Below the pieces are notes generated by a model. That model did not search any database, was not told the DNA's origin, and saw nothing but the letters and a program-made list of their open reading frames with translations. A stretch of 64,000 nucleotides of DNA, taken from contig CALUTR010000006.1 of assembly GCA_944323755.1 (NCBI GenBank), positions 24,954-88,953 of the forward strand. Reading direction: 5' to 3'. Source of the stretch: an uncultured Helicobacteraceae bacterium (GTDB lineage Bacteria; Campylobacterota; Campylobacteria; Campylobacterales; Helicobacteraceae). The translations under genes were made by a program, and so were the position numbers. Below, piece by piece: positions 1 through 9,451 of the stretch (its first letter is position 1; each line of letters begins with the position of its first letter).

Positions 1-289
1 CAGATTGATAGATGATATAGATTCCAGATGCAAATATAAAAAGCCCTTCAAAAAACGATGCAAAGCCCTCTAGCTTTCCAAATCCGTAATTAAAATATCT
101 ATTTGATGGAGATTCTATTTTTTTAATAGCAAAAAAATTCAATAACGAAAACAAAACATCAAATAGCGAATCAAGCGCTGATGCAAGCACGACAACAGAC
201 CCACTAATCACACCAACAATAAGTTTTAATAAAGCTAATAAAAATGCAGTAAAACTAACAATCAATATTGTATGTTTTATAGCTAGCAA
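1..289 (-). CDS. Cation diffusion facilitator (CDF) family efflux protein, 3' end outside window
   Basis: Only the first 96 codons are visible; the gene continues past the left edge. Reading leftward from a TTG codon at 289 the product begins MAIKHTILIVSFTAFLLALL, a first membrane helix, followed by a second with ASALDSLFD. An Asp in this ALDS context is the metal-binding position of TM2 in CDF exporters, and the following NYGFGKLEGFASF is the usual loop before TM3. Such proteins export divalent metals (Zn, Fe, Mn, Co) by proton antiport at the inner membrane; the metal cannot be told from this part. The TTG start abuts the stop codon of the upstream antiporter gene, and GGAG lies 7 bases before it, so translational coupling in the flhA-purN operon is likely. 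The family is clear; the start codon is inferred. Confidence 0.8.
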   Translation of the reverse strand, partial: MLAIKHTILIVSFTAFLLALLKLIVGVISGSVVVLASALDSLFDVLFSLLNFFAIKKIESPSNRYFNYGFGKLEGFASFFEGLFIFASGIYIIYQS

Positions 290-1462
290 CTATATCTCCT
301 TTAACTTGGAATCCTCTGTAAAATGCAACATTATTTTAATAATAATCATAAATAGTACAGCCTCAAGCATCGCGCTTAGAACAAAAGAATAATATTGTTC
401 TTTTTGCAATGCACCAATATTTATTCCAAGAGTTGCAGTAGCAACAAGGAATGTAAGAGGCATCGCATCACTTAGTGCAAACAAAAACACTCCATTTGCC
501 TTCTTGAAAAATGAATTAAACACGATGCTCGCTGCAATAAATCGAATTGCAATCATAATAATACATATCTGCAACGCGTGCAACACAATACTTATATCAG
601 TAAAAATTAGCTTAAAATCAAGTGTCGTTCCTATATAAACAAAAAATAATGGTATTAAAAAACCAAAGCCAAATTCATTTAATTTATGATGCAATTCTTT
701 TTTATATTTAAAAAAACTAGATATGATAAGCCCAGATAAAAATGCCCCAAGTGCCGGCTCAATATGCAATAATGAAACAATTACAACCATAATAAAAAAT
801 AACATCACACTATATCTAATATCTTGATTTGATTTACTTGAATCTGGTATTAAAAGCAGTCTCAAATCAGGAAACCACCAAAAAATAATGCTAAATACTT
901 GAAATACAACAATCATAATGGCCAAAAATATAATCAAGATTCCAAGCGATTTATACAACTCATAACCAATCCCAAATGAATAATATCCATTTAAAAGAAC
1001 AAGCATTAAAATACTTACTAACTCCCCTATAATGCCTATTTTAAGGCATAAATTAAGCCAGTCATATTGTTTGCCATAATCTTGTATAAGCACCATAATC
1101 ATACCAAGCGACATCACAGGAAATGCAACGATATAAATCACAGGTAAATCAAGTGCTAAAATCACAACAAAAGTAATGGAGTAAAGTATGAAAAAATACA
1201 TTGCAACTTGCTTTAAAAAGCTCTTCCCCATTGCTTTAAAACTTTTTAAATCAACTTCCATTCCAGCCAAAAACATCAAAAACAAAAATCCAATATGCGC
1301 TACTTCTTTGACAGAGTGAGATTCTATGATTATCCCCGTATTTACAGCTAATGCTCCAAGCAAAATCTCTACTACAACAACTGGAATCTTGATTAAATTA
1401 TTTATCATTGGTGCAACAAAAACAAGCACTGAGATTACAGCAAAAAATATCAAATCTTGCAT
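290..1462 (-). CDS. Kef-type / CPA2 cation:proton antiporter
   Basis: A 390-residue polytopic membrane protein with about 11-12 hydrophobic segments and no obvious soluble RCK domain. It has the CPA2 antiporter look: an N-terminal helix pair with IPVVVVEILLGALAVNTG, then FLFLMFLAGMEVDL, and a later EPALGAFLSGLIIS segment. CPA2 members exchange K+ or Na+ for H+ across the inner membrane; the substrate cannot be assigned here. It overlaps the purN 3' end by 13 bases and is directly followed by a CDF metal exporter, so both transporters sit at the distal end of the flhA operon. H. pylori has a KefB-like protein of similar size. Confidence 0.82.
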   Translation of the reverse strand: MQDLIFFAVISVLVFVAPMINNLIKIPVVVVEILLGALAVNTGIIIESHSVKEVAHIGFLFLMFLAGMEVDLKSFKAMGKSFLKQVAMYFFILYSITFVVILALDLPVIYIVAFPVMSLGMIMVLIQDYGKQYDWLNLCLKIGIIGELVSILMLVLLNGYYSFGIGYELYKSLGILIIFLAIMIVVFQVFSIIFWWFPDLRLLLIPDSSKSNQDIRYSVMLFFIMVVIVSLLHIEPALGAFLSGLIISSFFKYKKELHHKLNEFGFGFLIPLFFVYIGTTLDFKLIFTDISIVLHALQICIIMIAIRFIAASIVFNSFFKKANGVFLFALSDAMPLTFLVATATLGINIGALQKEQYYSFVLSAMLEAVLFMIIIKIMLHFTEDSKLKEI

Positions 1463-2028
1463 TCTAAAAGCACCTTTAGCACTGCCTTTGGATAAATTTC
1501 ATATTCTAAATTATGAATTCTATTTTCAAATGATTTTAAATCCTCATTATCTATTTTTTTTAGCGTATCTTGATCGATTAATTCACCAGAATCAAGCTCA
1601 CTGCTTACATAATGCACGCTCACACCCGCGACTTTCATATCACTTTGATAAGATTCCACAATCGCATTAGCACCTTTAAATAATGGCAATATAGAAGGAT
1701 GAATATTGATGATTTTATAAGCATTAATCACTTCATCGCCTAATATCCTCATAAATCCAGCCAAAACAACCAAATCTATACTATAAGGCTTTAAAATATC
1801 CAACAATTTCAAATCATAATTTTCTTTATTTTCTTTGCTTGATAAAATCTCACATTTTAAACCAAGATTATTACATCTAGTGATTCCATATGCGTCTTTT
1901 CTGCTACTTATGGCGATTTTGAACTCGATTTTAACATCATTAAAAATTTTATTATGCAATTTTAAATAAAGATTTTCTAAATTACTTCCATTTCCACTAA
2001 ATAAAATCGCAATATTTTTTGCAACCAT
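1450..2028 (-). CDS. purN: Phosphoribosylglycinamide formyltransferase PurN
   Basis: A 192-residue GAR transformylase that transfers a formyl group from 10-formyl-THF to glycinamide ribonucleotide (third step of purine synthesis). Visible signatures are the N-terminal phosphate-binding ILFSGNGSNL, the catalytic NIHPSILP with N108 and H110, and GVSVHYVSSELDSG with D146; these match the Asn-His-Asp triad of the family. Length is normal. The ATG at 2028 lies 3 bases after the stop of the small upstream gene, and the 3' end overlaps the antiporter gene by 13 bases, so it is part of the flhA operon. Confidence 0.93.
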   Translation of the reverse strand: MVAKNIAILFSGNGSNLENLYLKLHNKIFNDVKIEFKIAISSRKDAYGITRCNNLGLKCEILSSKENKENYDLKLLDILKPYSIDLVVLAGFMRILGDEVINAYKIINIHPSILPLFKGANAIVESYQSDMKVAGVSVHYVSSELDSGELIDQDTLKKIDNEDLKSFENRIHNLEYEIYPKAVLKVLLECKI

Positions 2029-2031
2029 ATA

Positions 2032-2250
2032 TTAATAAAATAGCTCCCCTCGTGTCTTTTTAAGCCCCATAATAACTCTACAGATTGCTTTATAGTCGTA
2101 TTCCTCATCATCACCTATATCATCTATTGCATTTTCATACGCTTTAAGCGCTTCTTGCATACAATCATCTTTTACACCAGAAATACTAAGTGCCGCCATT
2201 AAAATAGTGATAATCTCATCTAATAGCTCATTTTCATTTATCTTATCCAT
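2032..2250 (-). CDS. Small acidic protein of unknown function (72 aa)
   Basis: I do not recognise this family. The product is short, acidic (DDIGDDEEYDY) and predicted mostly helical, with no signal peptide or membrane segment. Its start overlaps the end of the DHH phosphoesterase gene by 8 bases and its stop is 3 bases before purN, so it is surely cotranscribed and probably translationally coupled. The tight packing and normal codon use support a real gene. No function is proposed. Confidence 0.7.
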   Translation of the reverse strand: MDKINENELLDEIITILMAALSISGVKDDCMQEALKAYENAIDDIGDDEEYDYKAICRVIMGLKKTRGELFY

Positions 2251-3316
2251 TTAGATCCTCCTTTGAGCTAATCAAATTCACAACTTGCTCTTTTGCTTCA
2301 TCGTATAAAAATGTCTCTTTAAATCCATCAAATTTACCACCTGAAGCATTTTTATGCCCACCACCACCAAAAAGCTCTTTTGACATCATACTTACATCAC
2401 AATTACCATTTGCACGGATTGATACATTCCCTCTAACGCCAATATCCATAAAAAAATCAAACTCGCTATTTTCTTTTAAAAACAAATTCGCAAGAATTGA
2501 GATTCCCCCAATAGCGTATGTAAGAAGCCCTCTTTTATTTTTGTAAAAAATACTGCATTGCTCTTTATCTTGACTTAATAATTCTACTTGCTTGATAGAT
2601 AGGATTTCTTCCATTGTTTGCACATCCACATCACCGCCAAGAATAGACTTTTTAAATAAGAAAATATTATTATCAAGATTAACATTTGCATTATCACGAA
2701 GCTTGTTATTTGAATCTAATAAATATTTCTTTGCTTCATAGAGCATATTAAATTTGAAAATCCTATCATAATCATCAAACATAAATCTAGTAAACTCCCT
2801 ACTTTGTGCGATCATACCAAGTGCTACCTTGCCAAAATCAAATGCAAAACCATCCTCTTTCCAAGTATCAGCAGAATTAATCATCTCTACAAATGGCTCA
2901 AGCCAAGCACTTTTTTCACTATCTATTCCATATTCTTTTTGCAAAACATTAAATGTGATCTTTGAGGCACAAATGTTTGAATCCAAATGATACCACTCAA
3001 AGCTCTGTGCACAATCTCTACCGCTTATATGATGATCAAGTAATTTTAATTTAATATTTTTATTTGACATATTTAGCATATTTATTTCATCTTGAATAAA
3101 CTTTGCTTCGTTTAAATTGAGATTCAAATCAGTAATAAGTATCAAAAAATCACTATTAGAATCTTTTTTGATATTATCAAGGATATTTTGCAATCTAACC
3201 TCAACTTCTTTGCCATAATTTGCATTATAAAATCTAATATCATTAAATGTTTCTTTTGCGACTAATTGCGCTCCATATCCATCTAAATCGATATGTGATA
3301 GGTGATGAACCTGCAT
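2243..3316 (-). CDS. DHH/DHHA1 family phosphoesterase (NrnB-like)
   Basis: A 357-residue cytosolic protein of the DHH superfamily. Motifs in order: HLSHIDLDGYGAQ (residues 5-17, first metal ligands), LITDLNL (second Asp), LLDHHISG (the DHH signature, around residue 93) and GGGGHKNASGG near residue 320 (the DHHA1 substrate-binding loop). Members hydrolyse short oligoribonucleotides, pAp or cyclic-dinucleotide products with Mn2+; NrnB-type oligoribonuclease is the closest fit by architecture, but the substrate is inferred. It lies 15 bases after flhA, the same order as in H. pylori (flhA followed by a DHH protein). Confidence 0.85.
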   Translation of the reverse strand: MQVHHLSHIDLDGYGAQLVAKETFNDIRFYNANYGKEVEVRLQNILDNIKKDSNSDFLILITDLNLNLNEAKFIQDEINMLNMSNKNIKLKLLDHHISGRDCAQSFEWYHLDSNICASKITFNVLQKEYGIDSEKSAWLEPFVEMINSADTWKEDGFAFDFGKVALGMIAQSREFTRFMFDDYDRIFKFNMLYEAKKYLLDSNNKLRDNANVNLDNNIFLFKKSILGGDVDVQTMEEILSIKQVELLSQDKEQCSIFYKNKRGLLTYAIGGISILANLFLKENSEFDFFMDIGVRGNVSIRANGNCDVSMMSKELFGGGGHKNASGGKFDGFKETFLYDEAKEQVVNLISSKEDLNG

Positions 3317-3331
3317 TGTTATCCTTTATGT

Positions 3332-5551
3332 TTAGTTAAATTTTAATTCTAGATTCCCTAAAATTTCGCATTTTGCATTACTGCTTATTTCACTATGACC
3401 TATTACTTTGATGGCTAGAGCATTACTTTCCATTTCTTTTGCTAATGCCCTACGCAAAGTCGTGCTAACAAGTAATATTGGCACGATGTGCAAACTCTGT
3501 GCTTTTATTATAGCCACATCAATTGCATTTCGTAAAATCTGTGTCTCACCTATGCTTAATATAAGCTTTTTACCATATGGCTGCATATCTTTTAATTTTG
3601 ATAGCAAATAATCCTCACTTTCTTGCGGCATTATAAAAAGCTTTACAATACCATCATCATCTTTTAGTATATCAGTAATCACCCGTGAGAGCGCACTTCT
3701 TACATAATCCATAATAATAGGCACACTATTTTGCGCTCCTGGAGCTACCTCTACGATAGTTTCAAGTATTGTAAGCATATCTTTGATTGGTATTTCATCG
3801 TGCAATAACTCCTTTAGCACTTGATGTATCACACCAAGTGGGATCTTCTCACTATCAGCAACAAGGCTTGGAAAGTCATCTTTTAGGCGATCGATTAGAT
3901 TTTTCACATCTTGCCTTGTGAGTATTTCTTCAGCATAGTATTTTATAATCTGTGATATATGCACACTTATAATATGCGCAGAATCTACAACCGTGTAACC
4001 TGCTATTGTAGCGTCATCTTTATCCTTTTTCTCTATCCAAAGGCCGTCCATATTAAGCGCTGGATCTTTTGCTTTTATGCCTTCTATTTCTGTTATCTCC
4101 ATACCAGTTGAATTAATAGCTAGGAATTTATCAGGCATCACTTCACCCTGCCCTACGCTAATACCCTTTAGCAATATCTCATAACCATTTGGTGAAAAAT
4201 CATAGCTTGGATTTGCTTTGATTCTAATGTGAGGCACAATAAAACCATACATTTGAGCGATATTTTCTCGCACACCACGAATCCTCTCAATCAGCGGGCT
4301 ATCTGGGTGCTCTGCTAATTTTGTCAAACCATATCCAAGCGATAATTGCAATACATTAATCTTTAGTTTATCATTTAGACTTGCTTGCTCTTTTAATCTT
4401 ATTTGTTCCTCTAGCTCTCTTATACTTTTTGCGCTTCGTGGCTCTTTTGTAAGCTCTTTTGGCATTTGTTTTATTTGTGGTTTTGCCTCTATATCCATTT
4501 TTTTAAATAGCCATTTTTGCATATTTGTAAATACATTATCACTTCCTTGTGTGCTAAGCAAGTAACTCATCAAAAGAAAAATAAATCCCACAAAACTAAG
4601 CGAAAAGCTAGGCAATCCCGGTATCAATGCAAAAAATACTAAGATTCCACCAACAATTAATAAAATCTTACTATTTCCTAAAAGCTGACTAACAACACCT
4701 GAAGCAAAATCCTTTTCTTCGCTTTTTGTAGCCCTAGTAATGACAATACCCGTAGCAGTTGATACAATCAATGCTGGAATCTGACTAACCAAGCCATCGC
4801 CAATTGTTAGTATCGTAAAAGTGCTTGCGCTATCTGCAATAGACATACCATGACCAAATGCACCTATTAAAAAACCACCTATAATATTTACAAAAGTGAT
4901 GATTATACCAGCGATTGCATCACCTTTTACAAACTTTGAAGCACCATCCATTGATCCATAGAAATCCGCTTCTTGAACTAGAATCTCCCTTCTTTTTTGC
5001 GCTTCTTCTTTATCTATTAAACCTGAATTCAAATCTGCATCAATTGCCATTTGCTTACCAGGCATTGCTTCTAGTGTAAATCTAGCTTGCACTTCTGCCA
5101 CTCTTGTCGATCCATTTGTAATAACCAAATAATTCACAATCACAAGAATAGAAAATATAATAATCCCAATTACATAATTACCACCAACGACAAAATTACC
5201 AAATGCACTTATAATCTCACTTACATTTTCAATACCCTCGTGCCCTTTGCTAAGTATCATTCTAGTGGTAGCGACATTTAATGCAAGTCTAAATAATGTA
5301 ACCATAAGCAATAGCGTAGGAAATGCAGAAAAATCCGTAGGCTTTGAGATATACAAGCCTATTAAAATAATCAATACAGACAATGCAATAGATATAGTCA
5401 AAAATAAATCAAGCAAATAGCTAGGCAGTGGAATAATGATGATTGCCAAAATCGCCATAATGAAAAATATTACTATCAAATCCTTAGAAGCAAGAATGTT
5501 CTTAAAGATAGGAGTAATCACACTTAGCACCTGCCCTTTACCCTTTGCCAT
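3332..5551 (-). CDS. flhA: Flagellar type III export gate protein FlhA
   Basis: A 739-residue inner-membrane component of the flagellar export gate. The N-terminal 330 residues hold about eight hydrophobic segments with the family-conserved cytoplasmic loop RVAEVQARFTLEAMPGKQMA (about residues 150-170); the remainder is the large cytoplasmic domain that forms the nonameric ring for substrate-chaperone docking. Length matches Helicobacter FlhA. The ATG at 5551 is preceded by GGAG. It is first in an operon diverging from rpsO; the 127-bp intergenic region must carry promoters for both directions. In Helicobacter, FlhA is also needed for normal expression of middle and late flagellar genes. Confidence 0.97.
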   Translation of the reverse strand: MAKGKGQVLSVITPIFKNILASKDLIVIFFIMAILAIIIIPLPSYLLDLFLTISIALSVLIILIGLYISKPTDFSAFPTLLLMVTLFRLALNVATTRMILSKGHEGIENVSEIISAFGNFVVGGNYVIGIIIFSILVIVNYLVITNGSTRVAEVQARFTLEAMPGKQMAIDADLNSGLIDKEEAQKRREILVQEADFYGSMDGASKFVKGDAIAGIIITFVNIIGGFLIGAFGHGMSIADSASTFTILTIGDGLVSQIPALIVSTATGIVITRATKSEEKDFASGVVSQLLGNSKILLIVGGILVFFALIPGLPSFSLSFVGFIFLLMSYLLSTQGSDNVFTNMQKWLFKKMDIEAKPQIKQMPKELTKEPRSAKSIRELEEQIRLKEQASLNDKLKINVLQLSLGYGLTKLAEHPDSPLIERIRGVRENIAQMYGFIVPHIRIKANPSYDFSPNGYEILLKGISVGQGEVMPDKFLAINSTGMEITEIEGIKAKDPALNMDGLWIEKKDKDDATIAGYTVVDSAHIISVHISQIIKYYAEEILTRQDVKNLIDRLKDDFPSLVADSEKIPLGVIHQVLKELLHDEIPIKDMLTILETIVEVAPGAQNSVPIIMDYVRSALSRVITDILKDDDGIVKLFIMPQESEDYLLSKLKDMQPYGKKLILSIGETQILRNAIDVAIIKAQSLHIVPILLVSTTLRRALAKEMESNALAIKVIGHSEISSNAKCEILGNLELKFN

Positions 5552-5629
5552 CTACACTCCATTTGCATTTTGATTAAAATTTGAAATTGTAACAACTTTG
5601 AATTAAATCTTTGCTTTTTTTACGCATTT

Positions 5630-5635
5630 TATAGT
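5630..5635 (+). promoter_or_regulatory. Possible -10 box for rpsO
   Basis: TATAGT about 45 bases upstream of the rpsO ATG in the flhA/rpsO divergent region. A TTGCTT lies only 13 bases further upstream, too close for a standard -35, but Helicobacter sigma-80 promoters depend mainly on the -10 box. Weak inference. Confidence 0.35.
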
Positions 5636-5678
5636 AGAATTACCACTTTTAATTTTATACCAATCAGGAGAAGGTCAA

Positions 5679-5951
5679 ATGGCTTTAGATTCGGCGAAAA
5701 AGCAAGAAATCATTTCAAAATTTGCAAGAAAAGAAAAGGATACTGGATCAAGCGAAATTCAAATCGCTCTACTTACACATAGAATCTCAAATCTAACAGA
5801 ACATTTAAAAGTAAATAAAAAAGATCACTCAAGTAGACTTGGAATGCTAAAACTTGTAGGACAAAGAAGAAGCTTGCTAAAATATCTAAAAAGAACACAA
5901 CACGATAGATATATGAAGCTAATCAAAGAATTAAACTTAAAAGATAAGTAA
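5679..5951 (+). CDS. rpsO: 30S ribosomal protein S15
   Basis: A 90-residue S15 primary rRNA-binding protein (16S helices 20-22). It shows the family pattern: N-terminal ALDSAKKQEIISKFARKEKDTGSSE and the internal HSSRLGMLKLVGQRRSLLKYL. Length is standard. A good Shine-Dalgarno, AGGAGAAGG, lies 6 bases before the ATG. It is monocistronic here: the next gene, a restriction-modification gene, begins 164 bp downstream. Next to flhA as in H. pylori. Confidence 0.97.
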   Translation: MALDSAKKQEIISKFARKEKDTGSSEIQIALLTHRISNLTEHLKVNKKDHSSRLGMLKLVGQRRSLLKYLKRTQHDRYMKLIKELNLKDK

Positions 5952-6115
5952 GCCTTTTTTTGGCTTGCTAGCTACAAACTGCACTTTCATTTAATATTTT
6001 TTTATTTTAACCCACATTAAGTTTTACCATTACACAGCATACATTAAATTTTATTTGATTTTACTTAGATTATAATTCTAGAATTCATTTTAACTTTAAA
6101 TTCAAGGCTACTGCA

Positions 6116-9100
6116 ATGGATAACCAAAACACTACTCAAACAACAAAAAGCTATTTTGATATCATCTTAGAAAAAACAAAAAGTATAAAAAATAAAGAAA
6201 AAGGCTCTATCTTTGAAAAACTTTCAAAACATCTTTTAGAAGAGAAAGATACAGCAAATATTTATAAAAATATTATCTTTTGGAATGATTGGAGTAAAAA
6301 AGATGGAAATGATTCTGGCATAGATATCATTATAGAAACAAACAATGATCAATACATAGCCGTTCAATGTAAGTTCTACGAAGCATCAAAAATAGATTTA
6401 AATGATCTAAGCACATATTTTAGTAAATTACAAAGTGGTGTTGGTGATATAAAATTCAGCAAAGGCATTATAATTATTACAAATGACCTAACACAAAAAG
6501 CTAGAAAAGAAATAGCACAAATCTCAAGAAACATCCCTATAGAATTAATCACGCTAGAGGATTTTATAAATTCCAATATAGATTGGGAAAAATTTGATCC
6601 CATAAATTCCATAGTTTTACCTATTTCTAACAAGAAAAAACCAAGAGAGCACCAAATACAAGCCATAAATAAAACAAAAGAATATTTTGCAAATCAACAA
6701 AATAAAAGAGGCAAACTAATAATGGCTTGCGGGACGGGCAAGACTTTCACTTCATTAAAAATTATAGAAACACTTACACCAAAAGATTCTGTGATTTTAT
6801 TTTTAGCGCCTAGTATTTCTTTGGTTGGGCAGACTTTTAGAGAATATAGAAAAGAAAAGACAGATAATTTCATCGCTTGCATTGTGTGCTCAGATAGTAA
6901 AGCAGGGAAAAATAATAATGAAGAAGAAAATCTACTAGAGCTTCCATTATCACCATCTACAAAAGCACAAAATATACTTGAAGCATATAAAATGGCAAAG
7001 AAAAATAATGTAAGATTCATTATATTTTCTACTTATCAAAGCATTCAAAAGATTATAGATGCACAACAATTAAATTTCATAGGTGAAATTGACTTAATGA
7101 TATGCGATGAAGCGCACAGAAGCGCTGGGAATCTCTACTCAAGCAATGAAAAAGATAGAATAAATGACTACACTAAATGCCACAATGATGATTTCATAAA
7201 AGCAAAAAAAAGAATCTACATGAGCGCCACGCCAAAGATTTACCCAAAATCACAGCAAAGCAAAGCTTTAGAAAATGATAATGAAGTTTTCTCAATGGAC
7301 GATGAAGAAATCTTTGGCAATGAAATTTATAATATCAACTTCCGCCAAGCCGTAGAGCAAGATCTACTTACAGATTACAAAGTAATTATATTAGCTATCA
7401 AGCAAGATGGCATCGCAGATATTGCAAACAAAGCTATAGCAAAGATAAAAAGCGAAATTAAGGGTGATAAGCTAATAGACTTAGAATTCGTATGCAAGAT
7501 TATAGGTACACACAAAGGGCTGGCAAGAAATGATTTAGTTACACTTGATGAAAATGGCAATATAGATAATGACTTCATAGAAGAAATGGACAAAAATCGC
7601 TCAAAAAGCGTTATTAATTTTTGTAGAAGCATAAAAGCCTCTGAAAATATCAAAAAATCCTTCAATATCATTATGGGGTGTTACAGCGAATTAGAAAAAC
7701 GATCTTTTGCAGATATTGATATACATATAGACCACATCGATGGCAAGATGGACGCAGCCACTAGATTACAAAAGCTAAATACACTAGCCTCCCCAAAGAT
7801 CAATACTTGCAATATCCTAAGCAACGCAAAATGCTTAAGCGAAGGCATAGATGTGCCAACGCTAGATTCTGTTGTGTTTTTTGATGGTAGAAGTTCTATG
7901 GTAGATATTATTCAATCAGTTGGTAGAGTGATGAGAAAAGCTCCAAATAAAAATACAGGATATATCATACTACCTCTTGCAATTAGTGAAAGTGAATTAT
8001 CAAATCTCGATCTAGCGATCAAAGATACGAAATTTGATAGCATTTGGAATATCCTAAAAGCACTACGAAGCCACGATGATTCTCTAGTAGATGAAAAAGT
8101 ATTCAAAGAAAAGATCAAAATAGTCGTAGCTGATTTCAAAGATAAGGATAAGAATCCAAGCAATAAATCAATAAGTTTTGAAACATTAGCGCTAAATACA
8201 TCAAACAATGATGAAGGCTATACGACAGAAGAAAAAGATAATGATTTATTATTTGATACATTCACACTAAATCAGCTTGCAAACACAATGTATAATGCCA
8301 TACCAACTAAGCTTGGCGATACAGGATATTGGAAAAGCTTTAATCAAAAAACAGCAAAAATTGTAGAGCGATTAAATGTGCGATTAAATGCAATTTTTGT
8401 AGAGTATCCAGAGATTCTATCTACTTTTATACAATCATTACAGAAAAATATCCACCCAAATATCACAGAAAATGATGCTATTGATATGATATGCTCACAT
8501 ATCATTACAAAGCCGATTTTTGATGTGCTATTTGAAAATGATATAAATAATCCAATCAAAAATGCACTAGATGCAGTAAGTAATGAGCTAAATAAAGTTG
8601 GTTTAGATAATGAAGAGACAAAATCACTAAATGCCCTATATGACAATATAAAATACAATGCAAAGCTAGCAAAAAGCGAGAAAAGCAAGCAAGAATTAAT
8701 CAAAAATCTATACAACACTTTCTTTACTACTGCATTCTCAAAGCAAGCTAAAAAGCTAGGTATCGTCTATACACCTATAGAAGCTATAGATTTTATACTA
8801 CATTCTATCAATGATCTTTTAAAGAAGCATTTCAATACGGATTTTAATGATGAGATGATAAAAGTCTTTGATCCATTCACAGGCACAGGTAGCTTTATCA
8901 CGAGGCTTTTAAGCAAGGAAAATAGTCTAATCAAAGATGAAAATCTAAAAAATATATATTCAAAATGCATTCTAGCACAAGATATAGTCCTCTTAGCCTA
9001 CTATATCGCACTTACAAATATAACCAAAACAGCACAATCAAGGATAGATTCAATTGATGAATTCAAAAACATAGCCCTAGGCGATAGTCTAAATTATCTA

Positions 9101-9451
9101 GAAGAGGAAAATACAAAAAGCATAGACACCTTAAAGTATGCAGAACTCCATGAAAATCTAGCAAAAAATCAAGAAATCAAAAATCTAATAGAAAGAGAGC
9201 ATATAAGAGTAATAATGGGCAATCCTCCATACTCAAGTGGTCAAGAAAGTCAAAATGATAATAATGCAAACATTCCTCATCCAAATTTAGAAAAACGCAT
9301 AAGAGAAGCTTATGGTAAAGAAGCAAGTGGCAACAACTCTGGCAAGAATAATAGAGATACGCTAATCCAAGCTTTGCGTATGGCAAGTGATAGAATCATA
9401 CAATGCACTACTACCCCCCCCCACAAGGCGAAAATAATCAAGGCGGCATAA
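6116..9451 (+). CDS. Type ISP restriction-modification protein, N-terminal part (nuclease, helicase, start of methyltransferase), truncated by C9 tract
   Basis: 1111 residues as sequenced. Domains in order: Mrr-like nuclease (residues ~30-150; SGID with D70, then VQCKFY with Q84 and K86); superfamily 2 helicase/translocase (ACGTGKT near 205, DEAH near 331, SAT near 371, QSVGRVMRK near 601); a helical coupler; and the start of an N6-adenine methyltransferase (FDPFTGTGSF near 920, NPPY near 1035). This order is that of single-chain Type ISP enzymes such as LlaGI and LlaBIII. The frame runs through nine Cs at 9414-9422 and ends 29 bases later in unrelated HKAKIIKAA. The rest of the methyltransferase and the target-recognition domain are in the next frame downstream. 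One extra C would fuse them into about 1631 residues, the family size. As sequenced the product lacks target recognition and should be inactive. Confidence 0.92.
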   Translation: MDNQNTTQTTKSYFDIILEKTKSIKNKEKGSIFEKLSKHLLEEKDTANIYKNIIFWNDWSKKDGNDSGIDIIIETNNDQYIAVQCKFYEASKIDLNDLSTYFSKLQSGVGDIKFSKGIIIITNDLTQKARKEIAQISRNIPIELITLEDFINSNIDWEKFDPINSIVLPISNKKKPREHQIQAINKTKEYFANQQNKRGKLIMACGTGKTFTSLKIIETLTPKDSVILFLAPSISLVGQTFREYRKEKTDNFIACIVCSDSKAGKNNNEEENLLELPLSPSTKAQNILEAYKMAKKNNVRFIIFSTYQSIQKIIDAQQLNFIGEIDLMICDEAHRSAGNLYSSNEKDRINDYTKCHNDDFIKAKKRIYMSATPKIYPKSQQSKALENDNEVFSMDDEEIFGNEIYNINFRQAVEQDLLTDYKVIILAIKQDGIADIANKAIAKIKSEIKGDKLIDLEFVCKIIGTHKGLARNDLVTLDENGNIDNDFIEEMDKNRSKSVINFCRSIKASENIKKSFNIIMGCYSELEKRSFADIDIHIDHIDGKMDAATRLQKLNTLASPKINTCNILSNAKCLSEGIDVPTLDSVVFFDGRSSMVDIIQSVGRVMRKAPNKNTGYIILPLAISESELSNLDLAIKDTKFDSIWNILKALRSHDDSLVDEKVFKEKIKIVVADFKDKDKNPSNKSISFETLALNTSNNDEGYTTEEKDNDLLFDTFTLNQLANTMYNAIPTKLGDTGYWKSFNQKTAKIVERLNVRLNAIFVEYPEILSTFIQSLQKNIHPNITENDAIDMICSHIITKPIFDVLFENDINNPIKNALDAVSNELNKVGLDNEETKSLNALYDNIKYNAKLAKSEKSKQELIKNLYNTFFTTAFSKQAKKLGIVYTPIEAIDFILHSINDLLKKHFNTDFNDEMIKVFDPFTGTGSFITRLLSKENSLIKDENLKNIYSKCILAQDIVLLAYYIALTNITKTAQSRIDSIDEFKNIALGDSLNYLEEENTKSIDTLKYAELHENLAKNQEIKNLIEREHIRVIMGNPPYSSGQESQNDNNANIPHPNLEKRIREAYGKEASGNNSGKNNRDTLIQALRMASDRIIQCTTTPPHKAKIIKAA

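Noticed and set aside
5949..5975. T7-loop hairpin after rpsO as a terminator
   Set aside because: GTAAGCC and GGCTTGC can pair around seven Ts, but the Ts are in the loop and no T run follows, so an intrinsic terminator is not supported.
9177..9386. Antisense open frame across the Type ISP gene
   Set aside because: It lies opposite a conserved coding region containing the NPPY motif, and its product is low-complexity Leu/Tyr/His without recognisable features.
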